A stretch of DNA of 64,000 bases from Streptomyces sp. NBC_00190 (GTDB taxonomy: Bacteria; Actinomycetota; Actinomycetes; Streptomycetales; Streptomycetaceae), in the NCBI RefSeq assembly GCF_036203305.1, contig NZ_CP108131.1, positions 3,348,001-3,412,000 of the forward strand. Direction: 5' to 3'. The notes below the pieces were generated by a model. It did not search any database. It saw only the letters and a program-made list of their open reading frames with translations, and was not told the DNA's origin. Shown here in pieces: positions 52,774-64,000 of this stretch. Every line of letters begins with the position of its first letter. Within the stretch, counting starts at the first letter, position 1. Position numbers and translations under genes: made by a program.

Positions 52774-55152
52774 ATGTCGACACCGCACCGCTCGCCGCAC
52801 GGCTCACCGCGCCGCCTGAGCTTGCTCGGCTCGGCCCTGGCCGCCCTGCTCACGGTGGTGGCCGTGTGCGCCGGGGACGCCGTGGCCCGCGTCTTCCCGT
52901 ACGGCCCACGCCACCGCAGCATCAACGACCTCGGCAATCAGTTCGTCCCCTTCCACGCGCACCTGTGGGACCTCCTGCACGGCCGCGCGCGGGGCGGACT
53001 GCTGTTCAACTGGCAGTCCGGATACGGCACCAGTTTCCTGCCCGACCTCGGGACCTACCTCACCAGCCCGTTCTCCGTCCTGGTCGGTCTCTTCCCGCGC
53101 GACGGCATAGACCTCGCGGTGTACGTGGTCACCGTCCTGAAGACGGCGGCCGCGGCGGCGGCGATGACCTGGCTGCTGCGCACGCAGCGCCGCGGGGCCT
53201 GGTGGGCGGCGGGGCTGCTCGGGGCCTCGTACGCGCTGTGCGGCTGGTCGGTGATCGAGGCCTCCTACAACCCGATGTGGCTCGACGGGCTGATCGCCTT
53301 CCCCCTGCTGTGCCTGACCGGTGAATGGGCCCTGCGCGGGCGGCGGATCGTGCTGTCGCCGCTGGTCGTCGCCGTCTGCTGGACGGCGAACTTCTACACC
53401 GCCTACATGGCGACGCTGGGTGCGGCGCTGGTGCTGCTGGTACGGGTGGTACTGACGCGTGAGGGGGTCCGGACCCGGCTCGCAGTGATCGGGCGGGCGG
53501 CCGCGACGACCGTGCTGGGGATCGCCCTCGCGGCGCCGGTCCTGGCCCCCCTGTTCCTCAGCTCCGGGCAGGCCTACCCGGGCTGGGTCAAGGAGTTCAG
53601 GCCGGTGTCCTGGGCGGACCTCTTCGCCCGCCTGATGCCGGCCACGTACTCCTTCTCCTCCCCCGCCGTCTTCCTGGGCACCGGGACACTGCTGCTGGTG
53701 GCCGCGCTCCCCTTCCACGGGACCGTGCCGCCGCGCACCCGGCTGGCGTGGGCGGGGCTGACGGCGGCCGTGGCGCTCTCCCTCCAGTGGGCGCCGACGC
53801 ACCTGGCCTGGCACCTGTTCGCGACCCCGAACGGAAGCCCGTACCGGCAGGCCTTCGTGCTGGCCGGGATCGCCGTGCTCGCCGCCTGGACCGGACTTTC
53901 GGCGGGGCTGCCGGGGCCGCGCGCGCTGGCGGCGGGAGCGGGCCTGCTGGCGGCCGCGGCGCTGTGGGCACGCGGCAGCACGCTGACGACGGCGTGGGGG
54001 TACGTGCTCTTCGGCGGCGGGCTGGCGCTGGCCGCCGCGGGCTGGTGGGCGCTGCAGCTGCGCCACCGCCGCCTGGCGCTCCCGGCGGCCGCGCTCCTGG
54101 CGGCCGTACTCGTCGGCCAGGCCGCCGCGACGACCGCGTACGGGCACAAGGGCAAGCTGGGCGGCCTCGACGACTACCCGTCCTGGTCCTCGGCGCACAC
54201 CGCGCGCGCCGAGGCCCTGGCCGGCGCCGAGGGCTGGCCGGCGTACCGGACCGACCCGAGCCGGCCGGCCCTGACGGGCAACGACCCGATGCTGCTGGGC
54301 GGGGAGGGCGGCTCGTACTACAGCAGCCACACCCCGGACGTGTTCACCCGGACGATGGTGGCGCTGGGCGCGGGCTGGACCTCGCGCGGGCGCAACGTAC
54401 AGAGCATCGACAACCCGGTGACGGACGCCGTCTTCGCGGTCGGCGCCCGGCTGCGGCCGGACGGCACGGTCGCCCGCGCCGAGGTCCCTCCGCTGGTCAC
54501 GACCCGCCCGCCGGGCGCTCCCGCCGCCTACGGCGACTCCCCCTTCGCCAACCAGGAACTGCTGCTGGGCGCGCGGGTGTACGAGGACCCAGCTGCGCCG
54601 GGGATCTGCCGCGCGGGCACGGAGGCCTACCTGTGGGCGCCGGAGTACAACGCGACGGCCCGGCTCGTCGGCGGCCCGCCGCTGCGGCTGAACGGCAACG
54701 CCCCGCGCAACCGGGCGGCCGTCCAGCCGCTGGGCGTCTCGCGGGGGGAGTCCTCACCGCTGGTCTTCGACCAGGCCGCGCCCGCGCGGTGGACGCTGTC
54801 CTGCCTGGACCGGGGCCGGCTGGACGCGGCCGTGGACCGGCTGCGCGCCACGGCCGCCACGTCGGTCGTGGTCGGCTCCTCGCGGGTCCGGGCCACGCTC
54901 CCGCCGGGCAGCACGGGCACGGCGGTCCTGTCGGTCCCCGCGATCTCCGGGTGGAGCTGCAACGACCGTCCGGCGTCGGCCTATCTGGGCCTGGTCGCGG
55001 TCCCGTTGGAGCCCGGAACCACCCGCCTCGACTGCACCTTCCGCCCCCCGGGTCTCATCCCGGGCGCGGCGGTGGCCGCCCTGGCCCTGACCGTCGTACC
55101 GGTCCTTGCCCTGTGGCAGCGGCGTCACGGGCAGCGGCGTCAGCGGACCTGA
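52774..55152 (+). CDS. YfhO-family polytopic membrane protein
   Basis: 792 residues from the ATG at 52774 (AAGG, spacing 11). About 12-14 membrane segments in the first 440 residues with long extracytoplasmic loops carrying NDLGNQFVPFHAHLWDLL and NWQSGYGTSFLPDLGTYLTSP, diagnostic of YfhO. A large extracytoplasmic C-terminal part (about 450-760) and a final TM at the C-terminus. Bacillus YfhO and relatives glycosylate lipoteichoic acid or other surface polymers, acting as undecaprenyl-sugar transferases of the GT-C type. Overlaps the convergent kinase gene by 13 bp. Confidence 0.88.
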   Translation: MSTPHRSPHGSPRRLSLLGSALAALLTVVAVCAGDAVARVFPYGPRHRSINDLGNQFVPFHAHLWDLLHGRARGGLLFNWQSGYGTSFLPDLGTYLTSPFSVLVGLFPRDGIDLAVYVVTVLKTAAAAAAMTWLLRTQRRGAWWAAGLLGASYALCGWSVIEASYNPMWLDGLIAFPLLCLTGEWALRGRRIVLSPLVVAVCWTANFYTAYMATLGAALVLLVRVVLTREGVRTRLAVIGRAAATTVLGIALAAPVLAPLFLSSGQAYPGWVKEFRPVSWADLFARLMPATYSFSSPAVFLGTGTLLLVAALPFHGTVPPRTRLAWAGLTAAVALSLQWAPTHLAWHLFATPNGSPYRQAFVLAGIAVLAAWTGLSAGLPGPRALAAGAGLLAAAALWARGSTLTTAWGYVLFGGGLALAAAGWWALQLRHRRLALPAAALLAAVLVGQAAATTAYGHKGKLGGLDDYPSWSSAHTARAEALAGAEGWPAYRTDPSRPALTGNDPMLLGGEGGSYYSSHTPDVFTRTMVALGAGWTSRGRNVQSIDNPVTDAVFAVGARLRPDGTVARAEVPPLVTTRPPGAPAAYGDSPFANQELLLGARVYEDPAAPGICRAGTEAYLWAPEYNATARLVGGPPLRLNGNAPRNRAAVQPLGVSRGESSPLVFDQAAPARWTLSCLDRGRLDAAVDRLRATAATSVVVGSSRVRATLPPGSTGTAVLSVPAISGWSCNDRPASAYLGLVAVPLEPGTTRLDCTFRPPGLIPGAAVAALALTVVPVLALWQRRHGQRRQRT

Positions 55153-56645
55153 CCGAGCCAGTGCAGGGTGCGGCGGACCTCACCCGGGAAGGGGTGGTTC
55201 GGGCCGTGCAGGCGCTCCGCGTCGAACAGCAGGCGGGCCAGGGTCTCGTGGGCCGCCTGCCGGTCGCCGAGGGAGAGCAGCAGGTGCGCGATCCGGCGGC
55301 GGACCTCCAGGGGGAGTCCCGGGTCCGGGTTGGCGTAGTGGTTCTCGAAGAGCGGCAGCAGCGAGCGGTACTCCGCCAGGGCCGCGGCCGGTTCGCCGAG
55401 CTGCTCCAGGCACTGCGCCGAGTCGTAGCGGAAGCGCAGCGACTGGGGGTCACCGGCCGGGAACTCGTCGGCCAGGCGGCGCAGTTCCGGCAGGGCGCGG
55501 CGGTACTGGCCGTCGTCCATCAGCGTGGCGGCGTACTGCTTGCGCAGGGAGCGGACCACCGGCGAGTGCTCGCCGTGCTGGGCGGCGGCGGCCGGGAGGA
55601 TCCCGCCGAGGATGTCGCCGGCCTGGGTCAGCTGCCCCTGGTCCAGCAGCTTGCGCGCCTCGTCCACGGCGCCGGGGATGTCGGGCTGCGCCGTGGGCGG
55701 GGACGTCGGCTGGGGCGGGATCACGGTGGCCCGGTCCGGCCAGGGGGCGTGCGGGCGCAGGAAGGGGCGGGTCGGGTCGAGGGGGCCCACGGGGGTGCGG
55801 CTGCCGGCGGCGGGCAGCAGCGGCGCGAGGGCCTCGTAGACCTCCTGCGCTGAGGCGGGGCGGTCCTGCGGGTCCTTGGCCAGCAGGCGCAGCAGGATCG
55901 CCTCCAGCTCCGCCGGGATCTCCGGGCGCTTGGGGCGGACCGGGGCCGGGGGCTCGTACAGGTGGCGGTGGAGCACGCCCAGGGCGGTGGACCCGGCGAA
56001 GGGGACGTTTCCGCTGAGGAGTTCGTACAGCAGCACGCCCAGCGCGTAGAGGTCGGTGTACGGGCCCACCGCGCCGCTCATGGCCTGCTCGGGCGCCATG
56101 TAGGCGGGGCTGCCGATCGGCGTGCCGGTGCTGGTGAGGCGGGTGGTGTCGGTGTCCATCACCGAGGCCACGCCGAGGTCCAGGACCAGGACGGTGCCGT
56201 CCGGGCGGACCATCACGTTGCGCGGCTTCAGGTCGCGGTGGACGATCGGTACGGCGTGCACGGCCGAGAGGACCGAGCACAGCTGCGCGGCGACCGAGAC
56301 CGCCCACTGCCAGGGGTACGGGTCGTGCTGGGCGATGTGGTCGGCGAGGTCGGTGCCCTCGACGTATCCCATGACGAGGAAGAGCTCGTCGCCGTCGCTG
56401 CCCGCGTCGTGCACGGTGACCAGACCGGGGTGGTCCACCTGCGCCGTGACCCGGCACTCGCGCACGAAACGGCGGCGCAGTTCCTCGGCGACGGTGCCGG
56501 GGCCGGCGACCTTGTCGGGACGCAGCAGTTTGACGGCGACGCGGCGGTCCAAGCGCTTGTCGTACGCCGTCCAGACCTGGCCCATGCCGCCCTGTCCCAG
56601 GATGGAGGCCAGCTGGTAGCGGTCTCCGATGAGCCGGTCGGTCAC
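55140..56645 (-). CDS. Cytoplasmic PknB-like Ser/Thr protein kinase with TPR-type tail
   Basis: 501 residues from a GTG at 56645 that overlaps the upstream membrane-protein stop by GTGA; longer frames upstream are antisense. Kinase domain 8-270: G-loop GQGGMGQV (17-24), K39 (VAVKLL), HRDLK at 136-140, DLG (156-158) in place of DFG, and SPAYMAPEQ. No membrane segment is seen, unusual among actinobacterial PknB relatives. Residues about 310-500 form repeated helix pairs (GDILGGILPAAA, RALPELRRLADEFP, LAEYRSLLPLFENHY), a TPR-like tail for protein contacts. Coupled translation suggests the membrane protein is its partner. Confidence 0.88.
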   Translation of the reverse strand: MTDRLIGDRYQLASILGQGGMGQVWTAYDKRLDRRVAVKLLRPDKVAGPGTVAEELRRRFVRECRVTAQVDHPGLVTVHDAGSDGDELFLVMGYVEGTDLADHIAQHDPYPWQWAVSVAAQLCSVLSAVHAVPIVHRDLKPRNVMVRPDGTVLVLDLGVASVMDTDTTRLTSTGTPIGSPAYMAPEQAMSGAVGPYTDLYALGVLLYELLSGNVPFAGSTALGVLHRHLYEPPAPVRPKRPEIPAELEAILLRLLAKDPQDRPASAQEVYEALAPLLPAAGSRTPVGPLDPTRPFLRPHAPWPDRATVIPPQPTSPPTAQPDIPGAVDEARKLLDQGQLTQAGDILGGILPAAAAQHGEHSPVVRSLRKQYAATLMDDGQYRRALPELRRLADEFPAGDPQSLRFRYDSAQCLEQLGEPAAALAEYRSLLPLFENHYANPDPGLPLEVRRRIAHLLLSLGDRQAAHETLARLLFDAERLHGPNHPFPGEVRRTLHWLGQVR

Positions 56646-57238
56646 TGATTCGGGTCCTGGATCGCGGTCGTGTTCGGGTCCTGGTAGGGACCGCCGGGCG
56701 GCGGGGTCTGCTTGCGCAGCAGTTCGCTGAGCTCGTCGAGTTCGGCGCGGACCTGCCCGATGCGCGGGGGCGGGGTCGGCTGCGGCGGGACCTGCGGGGG
56801 CAGGGGCGCCGGGGCGGGAGCCTGCGCGGGCGGGTAGCCGTAGGCGGGGCGGGCGGGCTGCGCCGGCGGGTACCACTGCGCGGACGGGACGGCCGCCCGC
56901 TTCTCGTAGTGCCGGATGTCGGCGACGAGGAAGTACACACAGGTCGCGAGGCCGGTGATGAGGGTGCCGAAGGCTCCGGTGTTGCCCTGCCAGCCGTCGG
57001 TGTCGGGGGTCGGGTCGAGGCCGATCAGCACGACCCAGCTGACGGACAGCACGAAACTGACCGCGAGCAGCGCCCAGTCGCGGGCCGCGCGGGTCACGAG
57101 CGCGAGCCTCAGCATCGAGCCCCAGGCCAGGAAGCCACAGGTCAGGATCGGCAGCAGCGAGAACAGCACGCGCAGGGTCACCACAGCCCCGGTATTGGGC
57201 TGGTGACCATGCTGCGGCGGGTAGCCGGGGCCGTGCAT
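56642..57238 (-). CDS. Four-helix membrane protein with Pro-rich cytoplasmic tail
   Basis: 198 residues from the ATG at 57238 (AGGAG, spacing 6). Short N-terminal HGPGYPPQHGHQP segment, then hydrophobic segments about 18-42, 52-73 and 87-107, then a charged cytoplasmic tail of about 90 residues with repeated YPPAQPARPAYGYPPAQ units and a helix RAELDELSELLRKQ. Function unknown. It overlaps the Ser/Thr kinase start by 4 bp, so kinase and membrane protein are made together; the Pro-rich tail is a plausible docking or phosphorylation site. Confidence 0.75.
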   Translation of the reverse strand: MHGPGYPPQHGHQPNTGAVVTLRVLFSLLPILTCGFLAWGSMLRLALVTRAARDWALLAVSFVLSVSWVVLIGLDPTPDTDGWQGNTGAFGTLITGLATCVYFLVADIRHYEKRAAVPSAQWYPPAQPARPAYGYPPAQAPAPAPLPPQVPPQPTPPPRIGQVRAELDELSELLRKQTPPPGGPYQDPNTTAIQDPNQ

Positions 57239-57436
57239 CGGTGCTCCTGACAGGCCGTGCGGAAAAGGGATTCAGGGTCTGAGCGTATACAGCGATTCCG
57301 GCCATGGTGAGGGGATGGGCCCAACCGTTGCACGGTCGCCGCAGAGGCGGTCCCGACTGCGGGTCGCGGACCGCGGCGAGCGGATCACCCCAAGCGGGCG
57401 TACCACCACGAACGGGATCGGAAGCCGCGCGGGTGC

Positions 57437-57474
57437 GGCCGCGGTCCGGGACCCTCCGGTCCCCGGCCGCGGCC
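57437..57474. terminator. Imperfect 17-bp hairpin after mfd
   Basis: 57437-57453 and 57458-57474 pair around CTCC with one G-U and one mismatch, 11 bp after the mfd stop on the minus strand. The rest of the 246-bp gap up to 57238 carries the promoter of the kinase operon (a TATACG element near 57282) and no gene. Confidence 0.7.
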
Positions 57475-57484
57475 GGCCGTGTTC

Positions 57485-61021
<3,537 letters not shown>

Positions 61022-61230
61022 GTAGAGGCTTTCCATCCGGTGAGGGGGCAACGCGAAGGGCCCGACACGCTCGCGGGCCGGGGGTTCCCACCCTACGACG
61101 CCCCCCGGCGCCACGCGCGGGGGATTCGGGTCACCCGTGGGGGTGACGGAGCTGGCGCCCACTGGGCCGATCCGATTACGCTTGGTCCAGCAATTAGTCC
61201 ACCTCTGGCGTCCCCGTCGAAGGAGTCCCC

Positions 61231-61500
61231 ATGGAAGGGGCCCGGCAGTACAACGTCCACGAGGCGAAAACCAACTTCTCCAAGATCCTGGAGGCGGTCG
61301 CCACCGGCGAGGAGGTGATCATCAGCAAGGCGGGGGAGCCCGTCGCCAAGGTGATCCCGCTCGCGGGGAAAGTCTTGCGGACCTCGCGAGGATCCGTCAG
61401 GGAGCCCGTGGTGTTCGCCGACGACTTCGACGACATGTCCGATGACGCCGGCTTCGCCGAGGCCTTCGGGCTACTCCCCCACACCGAGGCCGCCGAGTGA
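61231..61500 (+). CDS. Phd/YefM-type antitoxin
   Basis: 89 residues from the ATG at 61231 (GAAGGAG). N-terminal DNA-binding fold QYNVHEAKTNFSKILEAVATGEEVIISKAGEPVAKVIPL (about 6-44) is the Phd/PhdYeFM pattern; C-terminal acidic helix with DDFDDMSDDAGFAEAFGL would wrap the toxin. Usually both antitoxin and operon autorepressor. Overlaps the toxin start by GTGA, so toxin translation is coupled. Set between mfd and a DUF2079 gene, an accessory-type location inside otherwise conserved sequence. Confidence 0.92.
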   Translation: MEGARQYNVHEAKTNFSKILEAVATGEEVIISKAGEPVAKVIPLAGKVLRTSRGSVREPVVFADDFDDMSDDAGFAEAFGLLPHTEAAE

Positions 61501-61871
61501 AGCTCCTGGCGGACACTCACGTCATCGTGTGGTGGCTGACGGACTCCCCACAGCTGTCCGACGAGGTCAAGGACCTGCTGGACACCGAGCGCCTCGCGTA
61601 CGTCAGCGCGGTCACCCCGTGGGAACTGGCGGTCAAGCAGGCTCTCGGCAAGCTCGACGGCCCGGAGGACCTGCCGGAGCGAGCCAGGGACTGTCAGCTC
61701 AGGCCGCTGCCGGTCACCGCGCTCCATGGCATCCGGGCGGGACAGCTGCCCCTCCACCACAGGGATCCCTTCGACCGCATGCTGATCGCCCAGGCCCAGT
61801 CGGAAGGGCTGACCCTCGTCACGCGTGACAAGTTCATCCCGCTTTACGATGTCCCGGTACTGACCGTCTGA
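61497..61871 (+). CDS. VapC-type PIN-domain toxin
   Basis: 124 residues from a GTG at 61497 overlapping the antitoxin stop. PIN nuclease active site: D6 in LLADTHV, E43 in SAVTPWELAVK, D90/D93 in HRDPFDRML and a late D111 in LVTRDK, the four-acid set of PIN ribonucleases that cut tRNA or other RNA. The combination of a Phd-type antitoxin with a PIN toxin is common in actinobacteria. 56 bp before the next gene, so the pair can be one unit. Confidence 0.93.
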   Translation: MKLLADTHVIVWWLTDSPQLSDEVKDLLDTERLAYVSAVTPWELAVKQALGKLDGPEDLPERARDCQLRPLPVTALHGIRAGQLPLHHRDPFDRMLIAQAQSEGLTLVTRDKFIPLYDVPVLTV

Positions 61872-61927
61872 GCTCGCCGCGACGCTTTCCGCCGGAGAGA
61901 CGCCGACCGGCCGAGGAGCACGAGTCC

Positions 61928-63337
61928 GTGACGAGCGATGCGATAGCCCGCCCCGCCGCGCCGGCGGCCACAGCCGCCGTGAAGGCGGGGAGCCGACGGT
62001 GGGCCGGGCCCTGGATGGTGGCCGCCGGGCTGTTCCTCGTCTACCTCGTGCTGTCCGTCGGACGGTTCCGGCGGATGGAGTGGGCCTCCTGGGACCTGGG
62101 CATCTTCGAGCAGGCGATCCGCGCGTACGCGCACCTGCGCGAGCCCGTCGCCGATCTGAAGGGGCCGGGGGCCAACATCCTCGGAGACCACTTCAGCCCG
62201 GTCATCGCGACCCTCGCCCCCTTCTACCGGATCTTCCCGGGCCCCGTGACCCTGCTCGTCGCGCAGGCCGCGCTCTTCGCGCTCTCCGCCGTCCCCGTCA
62301 CCAGGGCGGCCGGGCGGTTCCTGGGCCGGCCCCGCGGGCTCGCCGTCGGGATCGCGTACGGGCTGTCCTGGGGGATCCAGCGGGCCGTCGAGTTCGACTT
62401 CCACGAGATCGCCTTCGCCGTGCCCCTGCTGGCCTTCGCCCTGGAGGCGGTCCTCGCCCGGCGCTGGCGGGCCGCCCTGTTGTGGGGGCTGCCGCTGCTC
62501 CTCGTCAAGGAGGACCTCGGTTTCACCCTCGCCGCCCTGGCCGTGGTCGTCGCCTGGCGGGCCCGGCCCACCGACCGGCGGGCCGCCGCGGTCGCCCTCG
62601 GCGTCGCCGCCCTGGCCACCGTCCTCGCCGCCCTGGTGTTCACCGTCGTCATACCGGCCTTCGCCACGGCGGGCTACGGCTACTGGGACAAGATCCACGG
62701 CGCGGGCCCCCTCGACGGCTTCGGCACCAAGCTCACCACCCTGGCCTGGGTGCTGATCCCGACCTCCGGACTGCTGGCCCTGCGCTCACCGCTGCTGCTG
62801 GTCGCCGCCCCCACCCTCGGCTGGCGGTTCCTGTCCGGCGACGACCACTACTGGTCCACCGACTGGCACTACAGCGCCGTCCTCATGCCCGTCGTGGCCC
62901 TCGCCCTCATCGACGCGATCGACACCGCCCGGCGCGGTGAGCGGGCCTGGCTGCGCGCGTACGCACTCCAGCTGCCCACCGCCGTCCTCGCCGCCGGCCT
63001 CGCCCTCAGCGTGACCAGCCTGCCGACCGAGAAGCTCGCGCAGGCCCGTACGTACGAGAAGCCCGCCCGGGTCACCGCGATCGAGGAACTCCTCGACCGG
63101 ATCCCCGACGGGGCGACGGTGGAGGCCGACACCGCGCCGCTGACCCGGCTGACCTCCCGCTGCCGCGTGCTGTGGATCGGCGGCAGCAAGGGCGTCGTCC
63201 CCGACTGGATCACCCTGGACAACTCCTCCAAGTGGGCCGGTCAGGACCCGACCGGTTATGCCCGGCAGCTGCACCCCGGCGAGCGGTTCGAGCTCGTGGG
63301 CGAGGCCGAGGGCGTCGTCCTGATGCGCCACGAATGA
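61928..63337 (+). CDS. DUF2079-family membrane protein
   Basis: 469 residues from a GTG at 61928 (GAGGAGCACGAG). About 10 membrane segments; DUF2079 motifs include WASWDLGIFEQAIRAYA near the N-terminus, GDHFSPVIATLAPFYRIFPGPV (described by position, about 79-100) and VEFDFHEIAFAVPLLAFALEAV (about 155-176). The family is of the GT-C-like superfamily, and members may act as lipid-linked glycosyltransferases. A soluble C-terminal domain follows the last TM. Single gene; a 15-bp hairpin follows. Confidence 0.88.
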   Translation: MTSDAIARPAAPAATAAVKAGSRRWAGPWMVAAGLFLVYLVLSVGRFRRMEWASWDLGIFEQAIRAYAHLREPVADLKGPGANILGDHFSPVIATLAPFYRIFPGPVTLLVAQAALFALSAVPVTRAAGRFLGRPRGLAVGIAYGLSWGIQRAVEFDFHEIAFAVPLLAFALEAVLARRWRAALLWGLPLLLVKEDLGFTLAALAVVVAWRARPTDRRAAAVALGVAALATVLAALVFTVVIPAFATAGYGYWDKIHGAGPLDGFGTKLTTLAWVLIPTSGLLALRSPLLLVAAPTLGWRFLSGDDHYWSTDWHYSAVLMPVVALALIDAIDTARRGERAWLRAYALQLPTAVLAAGLALSVTSLPTEKLAQARTYEKPARVTAIEELLDRIPDGATVEADTAPLTRLTSRCRVLWIGGSKGVVPDWITLDNSSKWAGQDPTGYARQLHPGERFELVGEAEGVVLMRHE

Positions 63338-63342
63338 CGCGA

Positions 63343-63376
63343 CGCCGGTCCGGGACCCCAAGGTCCCGGACCGGCG
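63343..63376. terminator. 15-bp perfect hairpin after DUF2079 gene
   Basis: CGCCGGTCCGGGACC (63343-63357) pairs with 63362-63376 around CCAA, between convergent genes. Confidence 0.88.
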
Positions 63377-63438
63377 CCTCCCCCGTGCTCCCCCGCTTCC
63401 CCCCGCTTTCCCCCGTACGAACGCGGCGGCAGGTACCC

Positions 63439-64000
63439 CTACTCGCTCGCGATCGCGTTCAGAACGTTCATCCGCCCCGCCCGGAAGGCCGGGACCAGCG
63501 CGGCGAACAGGCCCACGAAGGCCGAGGCGGCGAACACCCCGAGGATCGTCGGCCAGGGGATCTCCAGAACCTTGAGGCCTTCGAGCGCGAGCAGCTGCTG
63601 CGCGGTGGCGCCCCAGCCCATGCCCAGCCCGAGGCCGAGCAGGGCGCCGAAGAGGGCGATGACCACCGACTCCAGGCGGATCATGCGGCGCAGCTGGCGG
63701 CGGGAGAGGCCGATGGCGCGCATCAGGCCGATCTCGCGGGTCCGCTCCACCACCGACAGGGCCAGGGTGTTCACGACCCCCAGGACCGCGACGATGATGG
63801 CGAGGCCGAGGAGCCCGTAGACCATGTTCAGGAGCTGGCCGACCTGGTCCTTGAGCGCCTGCTTGTAGTCGGCCCGGTTGCGCACGTCGTACTGCGGGTA
63901 CTCCGCCACCGCCGCCTTGACCGCCTGGTACGCGGCGGCGTCGGACTCCCCGTCCTTCGCGCTGGCCAGCAGCATGAAGGGGAGCGGCATCCGGTCGGCC
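63439..64000 (-). CDS. ABC transporter permease, C-terminal FtsX domain (cut by window edge)
   Basis: Visible 186 residues at the C-terminal end of a FtsX/MacB permease; the frame stays open beyond 64000. Features: YKQALKDQVGQLLNMVYGLLGLAIIVAVLGVVNTLALSV (about 61-100 of the visible part), ERTREIGLMRAIGLSRRQLRRMI, and three TM helices with the typical ending RAGRMNVLNAIASE. Same family as the 847-residue permease at 35983-38526, but a distinct locus. Its ATPase and N-terminus lie outside the window. Confidence 0.88.
   Translation of the reverse strand, partial: ADRMPLPFMLLASAKDGESDAAAYQAVKAAVAEYPQYDVRNRADYKQALKDQVGQLLNMVYGLLGLAIIVAVLGVVNTLALSVVERTREIGLMRAIGLSRRQLRRMIRLESVVIALFGALLGLGLGMGWGATAQQLLALEGLKVLEIPWPTILGVFAASAFVGLFAALVPAFRAGRMNVLNAIASE

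Overview
The window is a high-GC (about 72%) stretch of actinobacterial chromosome. It almost certainly comes from a Streptomyces core region. The evidence is codon use, GTG/TTG starts, a complete tRNA-Leu with a UAA anticodon (bldA), divIC next to eno, two Rpf muralidases, LAXTG/LPXTG surface proteins and a Streptomyces-type hut cluster. I see no IS element, prophage, CRISPR array or rRNA. The only accessory-looking items are a Phd/VapC toxin-antitoxin pair, an orphan truncated RelE-like gene and a TetR/FAD-monooxygenase pair.

Layout. 1-8.2 kb: a partial NDP-sugar synthase, a small membrane protein, an acyl-CoA dehydrogenase, UDP-glucose dehydrogenase, and the minus-strand run purK-purE-dipeptidase followed by a dipeptidase paralogue that has lost all its metal ligands. 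8.3-13 kb: a GtrA-like membrane protein, a two-component system and a POT peptide transporter. 13-17.2 kb: a four-gene, translationally coupled cell-surface operon with an LPXTG protein, a DUF916/WxL-interacting-like membrane protein, an Ig/neocarzinostatin-like membrane protein and a large LAXTG protein. 17.2-27 kb: histidine degradation (hutU, an M20 amidohydrolase, hutF, hutI). hutU is divergent from a DAP-decarboxylase-like PLP enzyme across an inverted-repeat operator; next come the TetR/monooxygenase pair with four operator copies and an RpiR-type regulator.

27-34.5 kb: a small membrane protein, cystathionine beta-synthase, an SGNH hydrolase, a thiolase, small conserved hypotheticals, a DUF4287 protein and a Bax-inhibitor-1 protein. 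34.6 kb: bldA. 35-41.5 kb: a MacB-like ABC transporter, a cyclopropane-fatty-acid-synthase-type methyltransferase and type II NADH dehydrogenase with Rex-like operator sites. 42-48.2 kb: RelE remnant, Ppx/GppA phosphatase, DUF501, divIC, eno, and two Rpf-LysM genes, the first behind a ydaO-type (c-di-AMP) riboswitch. 48.3-64 kb: a cytochrome P450 divergent from a probably leaderless flavohaemoglobin, mazG, a SurA-like lipoprotein, a YfhO membrane protein, a TPR-tailed serine/threonine kinase with a membrane partner, mfd, the Phd/VapC pair, a DUF2079 protein and the 3' part of an FtsX permease.

The genes are mostly housekeeping: purine synthesis, histidine use, respiration, division and wall remodelling. 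The regions that best repay a second look are the sortase-substrate operon, the catalytically dead dipeptidase, the hut operator shared with a PLP enzyme, the four-copy TetR operator, the Rex-like sites upstream of ndh, and the riboswitch on the rpf gene. Nearly every convergent gene pair is separated by a long perfect hairpin; these are listed as terminators. The functions given are inferred from sequence motifs without database searches.
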